From CALAED01 sp036378315 (lineage in GTDB: Bacteria; Actinomycetota; Actinomycetes; Streptosporangiales; Streptosporangiaceae): 64,000 nt of DNA. A program made the position numbers and the translations under genes. The notes below the pieces were generated by a model that did no database searches, had not been told where the DNA came from, and worked only from the letters and a program-made list of their open reading frames with translations. The stretch's first letter is position 1; each line of letters begins with the position of its first letter. Of the stretch, positions 52,093-60,719 are shown piece by piece. Location of the stretch: the NCBI GenBank assembly GCA_036378315.1, contig DASUWU010000030.1, positions 6,153 through 70,152 of the forward strand, in the 5' to 3' direction.

Positions 52093-52861
52093 GGCGCGCC
52101 TCCTCCACGACGGCGCCACCTAGGTAGAGCGAGGCGATGTCGGGGTGGTGCAGGATCTCCCGCGCCGTCGCCCGCAGCCGGACCCGGCCGCCCTCCATGA
52201 CGACGCCGTGCGTGGCGATGGACAGGCCGAGCCGGACGTTCTGCTCGACGAGCAGGATCGTCTTGCCGCGCCGGCCGGTGTCTTTGATCAGGTCGGTGAC
52301 CGCGGCCAGGCTCTTGGGATCGAGCCCGAGGGAGGGTTCGTCGAGCAGCACGACGGCCGGATCGAGCATCAGCGTGCGGCCGATCTCGACCATGCGCCGC
52401 TGCCCGCCCGACAGGTTGCCGGCGCGGAGCCTGGGCTGGTCCCGCACCAGCGGAACCAGCTCGGCGACCGCCGCGTACCGCCGCTCGAGCAGGCGCTTGT
52501 CGCGGCGGATGAGGTAGCCGCCGAGCAGCACGTTCTCGCGCACGGTCATGTGCGGGAACAGCGCCTGGGACTGCGGCACCTGGGCCACCCCGCGGGCCAG
52601 CACGGCGGGCGGCCCGAGGTGCCCGATCGGCTCGCCGTCGAGCTCGACGCGGCCGTCCCGCGGGGCGAGCAGGCCGCTGACGACCCGCAGCACGGTCGAC
52701 TTCCCCGCGCCGTTCGGGCCCACGATGCACGTGATCGACCCTGGCGCGACGGTGAGGTCCACCTCGTGGAGCACGTCGCCGCCGCCGTACCCGGCGCAGA
52801 CGCCGCGCAGCGTCAGCGCGCCGCGCGGCGCGCCAGCAGGCGTTCCCTTGGCGTCGGTCAC
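52085..52861 (-). CDS. LivF-like ABC ATPase
   Basis: 258 residues from GTG 52861, which overlaps the preceding stop (GTGA). Walker A GPNGAGKSTVLRV near 45, signature NLSGGQRRMVEIGRTL near 152, Walker B VVLLDEPSLGLDP, and H-loop region LLVEQNVRLGLSIATHGVVMEGG. This is the LivF branch of hydrophobic amino-acid importers, many of which carry aromatic acids. It is translationally coupled to both neighbours. Confidence 0.92.
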   Translation of the reverse strand: MTDAKGTPAGAPRGALTLRGVCAGYGGGDVLHEVDLTVAPGSITCIVGPNGAGKSTVLRVVSGLLAPRDGRVELDGEPIGHLGPPAVLARGVAQVPQSQALFPHMTVRENVLLGGYLIRRDKRLLERRYAAVAELVPLVRDQPRLRAGNLSGGQRRMVEIGRTLMLDPAVVLLDEPSLGLDPKSLAAVTDLIKDTGRRGKTILLVEQNVRLGLSIATHGVVMEGGRVRLRATAREILHHPDIASLYLGGAVVEEARHG

Positions 52862-54762
52862 GACCCGTCCTCCCGCACGGTCAGGCCGCCCTCCTGGGCG
52901 GCGTCGACCAGCCGGGCGGCGCGCCGGCCACCCGGATCCGGCGTATCGTCCGCCGTCCCGCCGAGATAGGCGGCGAGCACGGCCGGGTCGGCGCGGACCT
53001 GGGCCGGCGGCCCCTCGGCGATGATCTCCCCGCGGGACAGCGTGGCGACCGGGTCGCACAGCTGGAGCACCAGCGGGATGTTGTGCTCGACGACGAGGAA
53101 GGTGATGCCCTGGGCGTTGAGCTCCTTGATGATCTCGACGAGCCGGTCGACGAGGCTCGGGTTGACCCCGCTCGCCGGCTCGTCGAGCAGGATCAGCTTT
53201 GGTTCCAGCATGAGCACCTGCGCCAGCTCGACCAGCTTGCGCTGGCCGTACGACAGCGACCCCGCCGGCACCCCGGCGAACCGGTCGAGCCCCACGAAGG
53301 ACAGCAGCTCCCTGGCGCGTTCCGCCTCGTGCCCGGCCACCGCGCCGGCGGCGAGCCCGCGCCAGGAGAACGACGGCATCGGGGCCACGACGTTCTCCAG
53401 CACCGTCATGCTCGGGAACAGCCGGGTGACCTGGAAGGTCCGGCCGATACCCAGGTGCGCGCGCCGCCAGGGCGGCATCCGGTCGATCCGGCGGCCGGCG
53501 AAGACGACCTCGCCGGCGTCCGCCCGCAGCGACCCGCAGGCGAGGTTGAACAGCGTCGTCTTGCCCGAGCCGTTCGGCCCGATCAGCGCGGTGATCGACC
53601 CCGCGCGGACGCTCAGGTCGACGCCGGTCAGTACCCGCAGCCCCTGGAACCGCTTCTGGACGCCGCGGAACTCCAGCAGCGGCCGGCCCGCCTCGGCGTC
53701 CGCCCGCGTCTCCGCCGCGCGGTCGCGGTCGACGACCGTGACCGGCCGGCGCGCCAGCGCCCCTGTCTGGTCGATGAACTCCACGGAACGTCCGGCGGCC
53801 TGGCGCCGCTCGACGTACCGCCGGAGGGTGGGCAGCAGCCCGTGCGGCAGGAACATCACCACGAGCACCAGCGCCGGGCCGAACAGCAGCAGCCTGGCCT
53901 GCTCCCCGCCGCCGTACACGGTGGCGGTCTCCCCGGCGAACTGGACGATGAACGCGCCGATCAGCGGCCCGTAGAGGGTCCCGCGGCCCCCCGCGAGCGC
54001 GGCCAGCACGATCGCCACGCTGGGCAGGATGGAGAACGCGCCGATGGGGTTGAGGAACGTGAGGAAGTAGGCGTAGACGGCGCCGGCCACCCCGACGAAC
54101 AGCGCGCTGGCCGCGTAGGCGAGGACCTTGTAGACGGTGGTGTTGACGCCGATCGCCGCCGCCTTGCCCTCATCGTCCCTGATCGCCACCAGGCCGGTGC
54201 CGAACTTGGTCCTGCGGATCCACGCGCTGAAGCCGAACGTGAGGACCGTCAGGCCCAGGAAGATGTAGTAGAAGGGGACGTTCTGGACATCGTGCGGCCA
54301 CGGCGGCAGCGGCAGCGTGATGCCGTCCGATCCTTTGGTGAGCGACGCGAAGTTCGTCGCGACGAGCTGCATGGCCAGCAGCAGCGCGATCGTGATGATC
54401 ACGAAGGCGTGCCCGCGGACGCGCAGCACCACCGCGCCGATGACGACGGCGACCGCGACCGCGACGAGGCCGCCGGCCGGGGCGAGCACCAGCGGGTTGA
54501 CCCCCAGGCGCGCGGCGAGGATGCCGGCGGTGTAGGCGCCGAGGCCGAGGAACGCGCTGTGCCCGAGCGACACGTACCCGGTGAAGCCGGAGATGATGTT
54601 CCAGCTCATCGCCTGGACGGCGAGCATGAAGGCGAGCAGCAGGACTGTCTGGTAGTAGGTCGCGCCCGGCACGACGAGGGGGTAGCAGGCGAGCCCGAGC
54701 AGGACGGCGAGGGCGAGCGCGTGCGGCGAGCGCAGCGCGCGTGGCAGCCCCCGGCCGGTCAT
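52858..54762 (-). CDS. LivM-LivG fusion: ABC permease joined to ATPase
   Basis: 634 residues. Residues 1-330 are a LivM-type permease with about nine helices (MSWNIISGFTGYVSLGHSAFLGLGAY near 52, LAALAGGRGTLYGPLIGAFIV near 255). A linker of about 50 residues leads to a LivG-type ATPase, with Walker A GPNGSGKTTLFNLACG near 412, signature LSYGQRKLVELAQVL near 532, and Walker B ILLDEPASGVNPSLV. Separate genes are usual; the fusion is also known in some importers. ATG 54762 overlaps the LivH-like stop. Confidence 0.9.
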   Translation of the reverse strand: MTGRGLPRALRSPHALALAVLLGLACYPLVVPGATYYQTVLLLAFMLAVQAMSWNIISGFTGYVSLGHSAFLGLGAYTAGILAARLGVNPLVLAPAGGLVAVAVAVVIGAVVLRVRGHAFVIITIALLLAMQLVATNFASLTKGSDGITLPLPPWPHDVQNVPFYYIFLGLTVLTFGFSAWIRRTKFGTGLVAIRDDEGKAAAIGVNTTVYKVLAYAASALFVGVAGAVYAYFLTFLNPIGAFSILPSVAIVLAALAGGRGTLYGPLIGAFIVQFAGETATVYGGGEQARLLLFGPALVLVVMFLPHGLLPTLRRYVERRQAAGRSVEFIDQTGALARRPVTVVDRDRAAETRADAEAGRPLLEFRGVQKRFQGLRVLTGVDLSVRAGSITALIGPNGSGKTTLFNLACGSLRADAGEVVFAGRRIDRMPPWRRAHLGIGRTFQVTRLFPSMTVLENVVAPMPSFSWRGLAAGAVAGHEAERARELLSFVGLDRFAGVPAGSLSYGQRKLVELAQVLMLEPKLILLDEPASGVNPSLVDRLVEIIKELNAQGITFLVVEHNIPLVLQLCDPVATLSRGEIIAEGPPAQVRADPAVLAAYLGGTADDTPDPGGRRAARLVDAAQEGGLTVREDGS

Positions 54763-55640
54763 GCCGCGACGTCCTCGCGTACCCGGGCGCCGAACAGCCC
54801 GTACGGCCTGGCCAGGAGCACCACCATGATGACGAGGTAGAACACCAGCGTCGCCCACCGCAGCGACCCGTACGTCGCGGTGAGGGTCTCGGCGAGGCCC
54901 AGGATCACCGCGCCGGCCAGCGCCCCGGGCAGGCTGCCCATGCCGCCGAGCACGATGATGCCGAGCAGCCGCGAGATCCAGTCGTAGTGCGAGGCGGGGA
55001 AGAACGGGTAGAGCACGGACAGCACGGAGCCACCGACACCGGCGGTCGCGGTGCCGAGCGCGAAGGCGAACGCGGCCACGCGCTGCTCGCCGATCCCCAC
55101 CAGCGCCGCCCCGCCGGGGTTTTGCGCGCAGGCCCTGATCGCCCGGCCCATCCAGGTCCGCTGCAGCACGACATACAGCGCGCCGAGCACGACGAGCGCC
55201 GCCACGCACCCGTACACCTGGGCCTTGGGCAGCGAGATCGAGCCGACCCTGAACGACTGCGAGAAGTAGGCGGGCGTCGCCGACCGGAACTTGTTGCCCG
55301 CCGTGACGTTGAGCAGGCCCTCGATCGACAGCGCGATCCCGAAGGTCAGCAGCACCGACATCGACGGCGGCGCGTCACGCAGGCGGGCGATCACCACGCG
55401 GTGGAGCACCCACCCGAACCCGAACATGAGCGGCGTCGTCGCGATCGACAGGAGGATCGGGTCCAGGCCGGTGACCGACCACACCTTCCACGTGATCATG
55501 GCGACGAGAATGAGGAACGCGCCCTGCGCGACGTTGATGATCCGCATGACGCCGAAGACGAGCGTCAGGCCGGACGCCATGAGGGCGTAGATGCCGCCGA
55601 TCAGCAGGCCGAGCACGACGCCCTGGGCCAGCTCCCTCAC
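54759..55640 (-). CDS. LivH-like ABC permease
   Basis: 293 residues from GTG 55640. About eight membrane helices: GVVLGLLIGGIYALMASGLTLVFGVMRIINVAQGAFL at the N-terminus is the LivH start, followed by GIALSIEGLLNVTAG and the coupling loop IRACAQNPGGAALVGI near 170. GGMGSLPGALAGAVILGLAET near 235 closes the pattern. It pairs with the LivM part of the downstream fusion. Confidence 0.92.
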   Translation of the reverse strand: MRELAQGVVLGLLIGGIYALMASGLTLVFGVMRIINVAQGAFLILVAMITWKVWSVTGLDPILLSIATTPLMFGFGWVLHRVVIARLRDAPPSMSVLLTFGIALSIEGLLNVTAGNKFRSATPAYFSQSFRVGSISLPKAQVYGCVAALVVLGALYVVLQRTWMGRAIRACAQNPGGAALVGIGEQRVAAFAFALGTATAGVGGSVLSVLYPFFPASHYDWISRLLGIIVLGGMGSLPGALAGAVILGLAETLTATYGSLRWATLVFYLVIMVVLLARPYGLFGARVREDVAA

Positions 55641-55836
55641 GTCGCGACGTCCCCCCCGCTCTTGGCGTGCTCCCCGCTCTTCCGGTGCGCCCCGGGCTTC
55701 CCGCTCTCCCGCGGCGTGGTCGCCGTGGTGCCTCGGACCGGCCCGACCACCGGGGCGGGTCTCGGTCGGACCGGTCCGAGCCGGGTGGGTCCAGGCCGCG
55801 ACAGGGCGGAGACGGAGCCGCGTCCTGGACCTCTCA

Positions 55837-57102
55837 TCATTGCCATGGGGGCTTGGGGTTCACGATCGTGGTCGTGGTGGCCGCCGCGCGCGGCGCGACG
55901 ATCTCGACGGTGCCGTGCTGCCACTGCGCGAGGATGAACGTCGACAGGGGTTCGCCGGTGGCCGACCAGTGCAGCGGCCCGAGGATGGTCTGCACCTGGT
56001 GGCCGTGCAGCCAGTCGGCGAGCTTGTCCTGGTCGATCGCGCCGACGGCCTGGACGGCCGCCTGGACGACCTGGCTGGTCGCGAACGCGTCGGCGGCGTC
56101 CTCGGCCGGGTCGGCGTTGAAGCGCTTGCGGTAGGCGGCCACGAACTGGTCGTTCAGCGGCGTCTTGGCCTTCTCGTTCCAGCTGACGGTGTAGAAGACG
56201 CCTTCGGTGTTCTGCACGCCGACGCCGTCGCTGTACTGCTTGCTGTTGCTCGGCGCGGAGGTCTGGAAGAGGATCTTCGGGGAGAACCCGAGCTGCTTGA
56301 ACGAGCGGACGAGGCCGACGCCGTCCTCGAACACAGCGCCCTGCGCCACGAAGTCGGGCTTCTTGGCCGCGATGGTGCTGGCGACCGTCTGGAAGTTGGT
56401 GGTCTTCGCGGGATAGACGGCCGTGTAGACGGTCTTGACCCCGAGCGCCTCGAGCTGCGCCCGCATCGAGTCGATGACCGGACGCGTGAACGGGTCGTCC
56501 TGCGTGGGGTACGCGGCGGTCTTCGGCCGCTGGTCGGCCGGCAGGCTCTTGATCCAGGAGACGAAGACGTCCGCCTGGTGCGGCGCGGTCGCCTGCTGGG
56601 CGAAGAACAGCTTCTTGAAGCCGCGCTTGAACATCGCCGGTGCGCCGCCGGCCGGCTCGACGAACAGCATGTCGTTCTTCTCAGCGACGGCGGAGGCCGG
56701 ATTGTTCAGCAGGGAGGAGAACGTACCGAGGACCAGGTCGACCTTGTCCTGGGTGATGAGCTTGGTGTAGTCGGAGACGACGGTGTCCTGGCTGCTCGCG
56801 TCGTCCATGATCTTGAGCTGCACCTGCCGGCCGAGCAGTCCGCCCTTGGCGTTGACCATGTCGCGCCAGATCTCGTACCCGCGGCGCGCCTCGCCCCCCG
56901 GCTGGGAGAAGTCGCCGGACAGCGGCAGGGAGGCGCCGATCACAAGAGGACCGGACTTCTTGCCGCCCGCGTTCTGCTGCTTGGCCGCACCGGCGCACCC
57001 GGAGAGGACGAGTCCCACGCCCAGACCCACGGCCAGGGAGCAGTAGTGCCGGCGCCGCACTCCCCGCCGCCGGCCCGCCCTTCCTCGGATCTGCAGTGCC
57101 AT
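55837..57102 (-). CDS. LivK-like ABC substrate-binding lipoprotein
   Basis: 421 residues. An Arg-rich N-terminus (RGRAGRRRGVRRRHY) then a hydrophobic stretch and lipobox LVLSGC indicate an anchored lipoprotein, possibly Tat-exported. The mature part is a type I periplasmic-binding fold: VIGASLPLSGDFSQPGGEARRGYEIWRD, VDLVLGTFSSLLNNPASAVAEKN and a long C-terminal lobe. It is the first gene of the importer operon, 196 bases before LivH, with a LacI-type operator at 57139. Confidence 0.9.
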   Translation of the reverse strand: MALQIRGRAGRRRGVRRRHYCSLAVGLGVGLVLSGCAGAAKQQNAGGKKSGPLVIGASLPLSGDFSQPGGEARRGYEIWRDMVNAKGGLLGRQVQLKIMDDASSQDTVVSDYTKLITQDKVDLVLGTFSSLLNNPASAVAEKNDMLFVEPAGGAPAMFKRGFKKLFFAQQATAPHQADVFVSWIKSLPADQRPKTAAYPTQDDPFTRPVIDSMRAQLEALGVKTVYTAVYPAKTTNFQTVASTIAAKKPDFVAQGAVFEDGVGLVRSFKQLGFSPKILFQTSAPSNSKQYSDGVGVQNTEGVFYTVSWNEKAKTPLNDQFVAAYRKRFNADPAEDAADAFATSQVVQAAVQAVGAIDQDKLADWLHGHQVQTILGPLHWSATGEPLSTFILAQWQHGTVEIVAPRAAATTTTIVNPKPPWQ

Positions 57103-57138
57103 CGGCTTCTCTTTTCTTCCGAACCCCCGGCCCGCGAT

Positions 57139-57152
57139 CGCAATCGTTTGCG
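57139..57152. promoter_or_regulatory. LacI-type operator before the importer operon
   Basis: CGCAATCGTTTGCG, 36 bases upstream of the LivK-like start, one change from a perfect palindrome of the CAATCGATTG class. Confidence 0.7.
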
Positions 57153-57238
57153 GTACTCGGCATCATCGTCTGGGCACAAAACCGTGTCAATAGGATGACC
57201 GCAGCACGACCTGGCGGTATCTCTTTCCGCTGGGACTT

Positions 57239-57252
57239 CGCAATCGATTGTC
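57239..57252. promoter_or_regulatory. LacI-type operator before the NMT1-like gene
   Basis: CGCAATCGATTGTC, 17 bases upstream of the start at 57270 and overlapping the leader; core CAATCGATTG is identical to the 50939 sites. Confidence 0.75.
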
Positions 57253-57269
57253 ATGAAGGAGCGTGGTGC

Positions 57270-58235
57270 ATGGCGGCGACCGGCCTCACCCGGCTGACGG
57301 TCGGGCTGTTCAGCACGTCCCTCGTGGCGCGGGCGGCCGGCGACGGCGGGCACTTCGCCGCGCGCGGTCTCGAGGTCGCCGAGGTGGCGGTCACCTCGTC
57401 CCGCGACCAGTTCCGCGCGCTGCTGGACGGCGCGTACGACCTCGTGCTCACCAGCCCGGACAACGTGCTCGCCTACCGCCTCGACCCGGGCAACCCGCTC
57501 GGCGGCACGCACGACGTGCGCGTCATCGCCGCGGTGGACCGCGGCCTCGGTCTCTCGCTGGTCGGCGCCCCCGGCGTGCGGAGCTACGAGGACGTGCGCG
57601 GGCGGACGGTGGCCGTCGACATCCCGGGCTCGGGCTTCGCCTTCACGCTCTACCACCTGCTGGCGGGCGCCGGGCTGCGGCGCGACGCCGACTACCGGGT
57701 CGAGCCGGCCGGCACCACCCCGCGCCGCCGCGCGGCCCTGCTGTCAGGGCGGTACGCGGCCACGATGCTCGGTTCCGGCCACGACGTGGCGGCGGTCGGC
57801 GCCGGCTGCCACCGGATCGCCCGCGCCGCCGACGCGATCCGCCCGTATCTCGGCACCGTGCTGGCCGGCCACGGGCCGTGGCTCGACGCCCACGCCGGCG
57901 TGGTCGACCGGTTCCTGACCGGGTGGCTGGCGGCGGCCGTCGAGGTGACCGACCCGGCGCGGCGGGACGCGACGCTGCGCGCGATCGAGACGCACCTGGA
58001 CCTGGCGGGCGCCGCGGCCGAGGAGTTCTACGCGACCGCCGTGTCCCCCGTCGAAGGCCTGTCCACGGACGGGGAGGTCGACCCAGCGGCCATCGCCGCC
58101 ATCGCCCGGCTGCGCGCCGACCATGGACGGCCCGGCACCGGGTTCGCCGACACGCGGCTCGTCACGGCCGGGACGGACGACACGGGACTCCTCGACACCC
58201 GCCCGCTCGCCCGGGTGGCGCGGCGCCGCGGTTGA
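57270..58235 (+). CDS. NMT1/THI5-like substrate-binding fold protein, no signal peptide
   Basis: 321 residues, ATG 57270 with AAGGAG upstream. SsuA/THI5-type fold: LTRLTVGLFSTSLVARAAGDGGHFAARGLEVAEVAV, then LLDGAYDLVLTSPDNVLAY near 50, VRGRTVAVDIPGSGFAFTLYHLLAGAGL near 108-135, and LSGRYAATMLG. There is no export signal, and its own permease is absent. It may be a cytoplasmic ligand-binding protein or an enzyme derived from a binding protein. It diverges from the importer operon under a LacI-type site. Confidence 0.75.
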   Translation: MAATGLTRLTVGLFSTSLVARAAGDGGHFAARGLEVAEVAVTSSRDQFRALLDGAYDLVLTSPDNVLAYRLDPGNPLGGTHDVRVIAAVDRGLGLSLVGAPGVRSYEDVRGRTVAVDIPGSGFAFTLYHLLAGAGLRRDADYRVEPAGTTPRRRAALLSGRYAATMLGSGHDVAAVGAGCHRIARAADAIRPYLGTVLAGHGPWLDAHAGVVDRFLTGWLAAAVEVTDPARRDATLRAIETHLDLAGAAAEEFYATAVSPVEGLSTDGEVDPAAIAAIARLRADHGRPGTGFADTRLVTAGTDDTGLLDTRPLARVARRRG

Positions 58236-58298
58236 GTGGCGCGTCCCCGCGGTTGAACCGGGGGCTGCAAAGTTGCTGCACTGACGTACTCTCGTTGC

Positions 58299-59324
58299 AT
58301 GCGCTCGATGACCCTTCGAGATGTCGCGGCGCGGGCCGGCGTGCATCCGGCCACGGCCTCCCGGGCGCTCAACCCGCAGACGCGCTCCCTCGTCAACGAC
58401 GAGACCGCGGCGCGGGTGCGCCGGGCCGCTGCCGAGCTGGGCTACCGGCCCAACCCGATCGCGCGCAGCCTCAAGACCAGCAGGTCAGGTTCCATCGGCA
58501 CCGTCATCCCCGACCTGAACAACCCGCTCTTCCCGCCCATCGTCCGCGGCATCGAAGACGTCCTCAGCGAGGCCGGCTACAGCGCGCTGATCGTCAACAC
58601 CGACAACGACGCCGACCGCGAGGCGGCACAGGTGGCGTCGCTGCGCACCCGCCAGGTGGAGGGGCTGATCTTCGCCACCGCCCGGCTCCGCCATCCGCTG
58701 CTCGAGCAGCTGGTGCGCGACGGCGTCGCGATGGTCCTGGTGAACCGCAAGGTCGACACCGCCCCCATCCCCAGCGTGATCTGCGACGACGCGAGTGGGG
58801 TCGGCGCGGCGATGCGCCACCTGGTCGAGCTCGGCCACCGCAGGATCGCCCATCTCGCCGGCCCCCAGTCGACGTCGACCGGCACCGTACGCCTGCGCGC
58901 CTTCCGCGAGGCCGTCGCCGAGGCCGGTCTCGTCGCCGACGACGCACTCGTCGAGGTGTGCGACTACTGGACCGAGGAGCAGGGGGCCATGGCCGTCCGG
59001 CGGCTGCTGGACGGCGGGGCCCGGTTCACCGCCATCCTCGCCGGCAACGACCTGCTCGCCCTCGGCGCCTACGACGCGCTCGCCGAGCGGGGGCTGCGCT
59101 GCCCCGACGACGTCAGCGTGGTCGGCTTCAACGACATCAGATTCATGGACAAGCTGCGCCCGCCGCTGACCTCGGTGCGCATCCCGCACTACGAGATCGG
59201 CGCCGAGGCCGCCCGTGTCCTGCTCGAGCGGCTCGCCAACGGGTCGAGCCCCGCCAAGTCCGTGCTGCTGCCGCCGGCGCTGGTCGTCCGGCAGTCCACC
59301 TGCCCGCCGCGGCGCCGCCGCTAG
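58299..59324 (+). CDS. LacI-family transcriptional regulator
   Basis: 341 residues (ATG 58299; ATG 58308 is possible; no clear ribosome site). The N-terminal helix-turn-helix is TLRDVAARAGVHPATASRALN, followed by hinge region AARVRRAAAELGYRPNPIARSLKT. The effector domain has IGTVIPDLNNPLFPPIVRGIEDVL, then HLVELGHRRIAHLAGP and VSVVGFNDIRFMDKLRPPLTSVRIP. It is the natural candidate to bind the CAATCGATTG sites at four loci nearby and to be released by a pathway intermediate. Its stop overlaps the convergent iron-sulfur subunit gene by four bases. Confidence 0.93.
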   Translation: MRSMTLRDVAARAGVHPATASRALNPQTRSLVNDETAARVRRAAAELGYRPNPIARSLKTSRSGSIGTVIPDLNNPLFPPIVRGIEDVLSEAGYSALIVNTDNDADREAAQVASLRTRQVEGLIFATARLRHPLLEQLVRDGVAMVLVNRKVDTAPIPSVICDDASGVGAAMRHLVELGHRRIAHLAGPQSTSTGTVRLRAFREAVAEAGLVADDALVEVCDYWTEEQGAMAVRRLLDGGARFTAILAGNDLLALGAYDALAERGLRCPDDVSVVGFNDIRFMDKLRPPLTSVRIPHYEIGAEAARVLLERLANGSSPAKSVLLPPALVVRQSTCPPRRRR

Positions 59325-59803
59325 GGAGTGCCGTCGGCGCCGGCGAGGAGCGCGGCCGCCTCCCTGGCCGCGGCCAGGATGGGAAGGTAGCCGGTGCAGC
59401 GGCACAGGTTCGACGACACGATCTCCCGCAGCCGTTCCTCGTCGGGCTCGCCGCCCGCCGGCTCGGCCAGCGCCCCGGCCAGCAGCATGAGGAACCCGGG
59501 CGTGCAGAAGCCGCACTGCAGCGCGCCGTGCCGCAGGAACGCCTCCTGCACCGGGTGCAGCCGCTCGCCGTCGGCCGCGAGCCCCTCGACCGTGCGGATC
59601 CGTACGCCCGCGCACTGGACGGCGAACAGCAGGCAGGCGCGGACCGGCTCGCCGTCGTAGAGCACCGTGCACGACCCGCAGACGCCCTGCTCGCAACCGA
59701 CATGCGTGCCGGTGAGCCCGCAGTCGTCGCGCAGCGTGTCGGCCAGCGTCTTGCGCGGCGGCACGTCCACGTCGTACGGACGGTCGTTGACGATCAGCCT
59801 CAT
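59321..59803 (-). CDS. Molybdenum hydroxylase 2Fe-2S subunit
   Basis: 160 residues from ATG 59803, overlapping the FAD-subunit stop (ATGA). Plant-ferredoxin cluster CEQGVCGSCTVLYDGEPVRACL near 43-64 and the second helical-domain cluster CGFCTPGFLML near 104 with CRCTGY near 142, as in the small subunits of CO, nicotine and quinoline dehydrogenases. It passes electrons from the molybdenum centre to FAD. Confidence 0.95.
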   Translation of the reverse strand: MRLIVNDRPYDVDVPPRKTLADTLRDDCGLTGTHVGCEQGVCGSCTVLYDGEPVRACLLFAVQCAGVRIRTVEGLAADGERLHPVQEAFLRHGALQCGFCTPGFLMLLAGALAEPAGGEPDEERLREIVSSNLCRCTGYLPILAAAREAAALLAGADGTP

Positions 59804-60690
59804 CGGCGCGCCGCCTCTCTCTTCACCGCGTCGCCGACCGCGGCGGCGACGGCGTCGGCGGCGAGTTCCGCGGCCAGCGCCCGGCGGTAGTCGGCGGGCA
59901 CCAGCGGGTCGTCCCGCGGGTCCACGGCGGCAACCACCTCCTGTCGTAGCTCGCCGAGCCGCGCGGCCACATCCGCCGGGTCGGACCCCACCACCGTGGC
60001 GGCGGCCGCCGGCAGCGCGAGCGGGCGCCCGGCGACGCCGCCGACCGCGAGCCGCGCGGCGCTCACCCGCCCGCCCTCGACCTCGACGGCGGCGCAGGCG
60101 GCCGCCTGGGCGAACGCGCCGGCCGTGGAGGCGCGCTCGCGGAAGGCGACCCCGGCCGCCGGGCCGAGCAGCGGCAGCCGCACCTCGGTGATCAGCTCGT
60201 CGGGCCGCAGCGCCGTCACGAACGGGTCGTCGAAGAAGTCGCCGGCGGGGACCACGCGTTCGCCGGACGCCGAAGCGAGCACCAGCCTGGCGCCGACGGC
60301 GACCGCGATCAGGCACCATTCCGCCGCGGGGTCGGCGTGGGCCAGGCTGCCGGCGAAGGTGCCGCGGACGCGGATCGGCAGGTGGCCGACGTGGCCGGCG
60401 GCCGCGGCGAGCAGCGCGCCCAGCGGGTCGGCGACGGGGGGACGTTCCAGCCGCCGGTGGCGCACGAGCGCGCCGAGCCGCAGCTCGCCGTCCACCACGG
60501 CCGCGCGGTCGAGCCCCGGCAGCCGGTTGATGTCGAGGACGACGCCCGGCCGGGCGAGCCGCAGGTGCATCATCGGCACCAGGCTCTGCCCGCCGGCGAG
60601 GACCTTGGCGTCCTCGCCGTGCGCGGCCAGCACGTCGAGCGCCTCACCGAGGTCGCCCGCCGCGCGGTAGTCGAACGCCGGCGCCGCCAT
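59800..60690 (-). CDS. Molybdenum hydroxylase FAD subunit
   Basis: 296 residues from ATG 60690. The CoxM/KdhM-type start FDYRAAGDLGEALDVLAAHGEDAKVLAGGQSLVPMMHLRLARP includes the first FAD loop AGGQSL. The second FAD loop is VRGTFAGSLAHADPAAEW near 105-122. It carries electrons from the 2Fe-2S subunit to the acceptor. The LacI-type operator begins one base before its start codon, so repression would block initiation directly. Confidence 0.95.
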   Translation of the reverse strand: MAAPAFDYRAAGDLGEALDVLAAHGEDAKVLAGGQSLVPMMHLRLARPGVVLDINRLPGLDRAAVVDGELRLGALVRHRRLERPPVADPLGALLAAAAGHVGHLPIRVRGTFAGSLAHADPAAEWCLIAVAVGARLVLASASGERVVPAGDFFDDPFVTALRPDELITEVRLPLLGPAAGVAFRERASTAGAFAQAAACAAVEVEGGRVSAARLAVGGVAGRPLALPAAAATVVGSDPADVAARLGELRQEVVAAVDPRDDPLVPADYRRALAAELAADAVAAAVGDAVKREAARR

Positions 60691-60691
60691 G

Positions 60692-60705
60692 TTCAAACGA
60701 TTGCA
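60692..60705. promoter_or_regulatory. LacI-type operator in the 29-bp divergent gap of the hydroxylase genes
   Basis: TTCAAACGATTGCA, sharing CAAACGATTG with the other sites by one change, between starts at 60690 and 60720. One bound repressor would shut both directions. Confidence 0.65.
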
Positions 60706-60719
60706 TAAGATTGCCGCGC

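Noticed and set aside
55637..55924. 95-codon frame between LivH and LivK genes
   Set aside because: It overlaps the 3' end of the LivK gene in another frame, is low-complexity and has no supported start.
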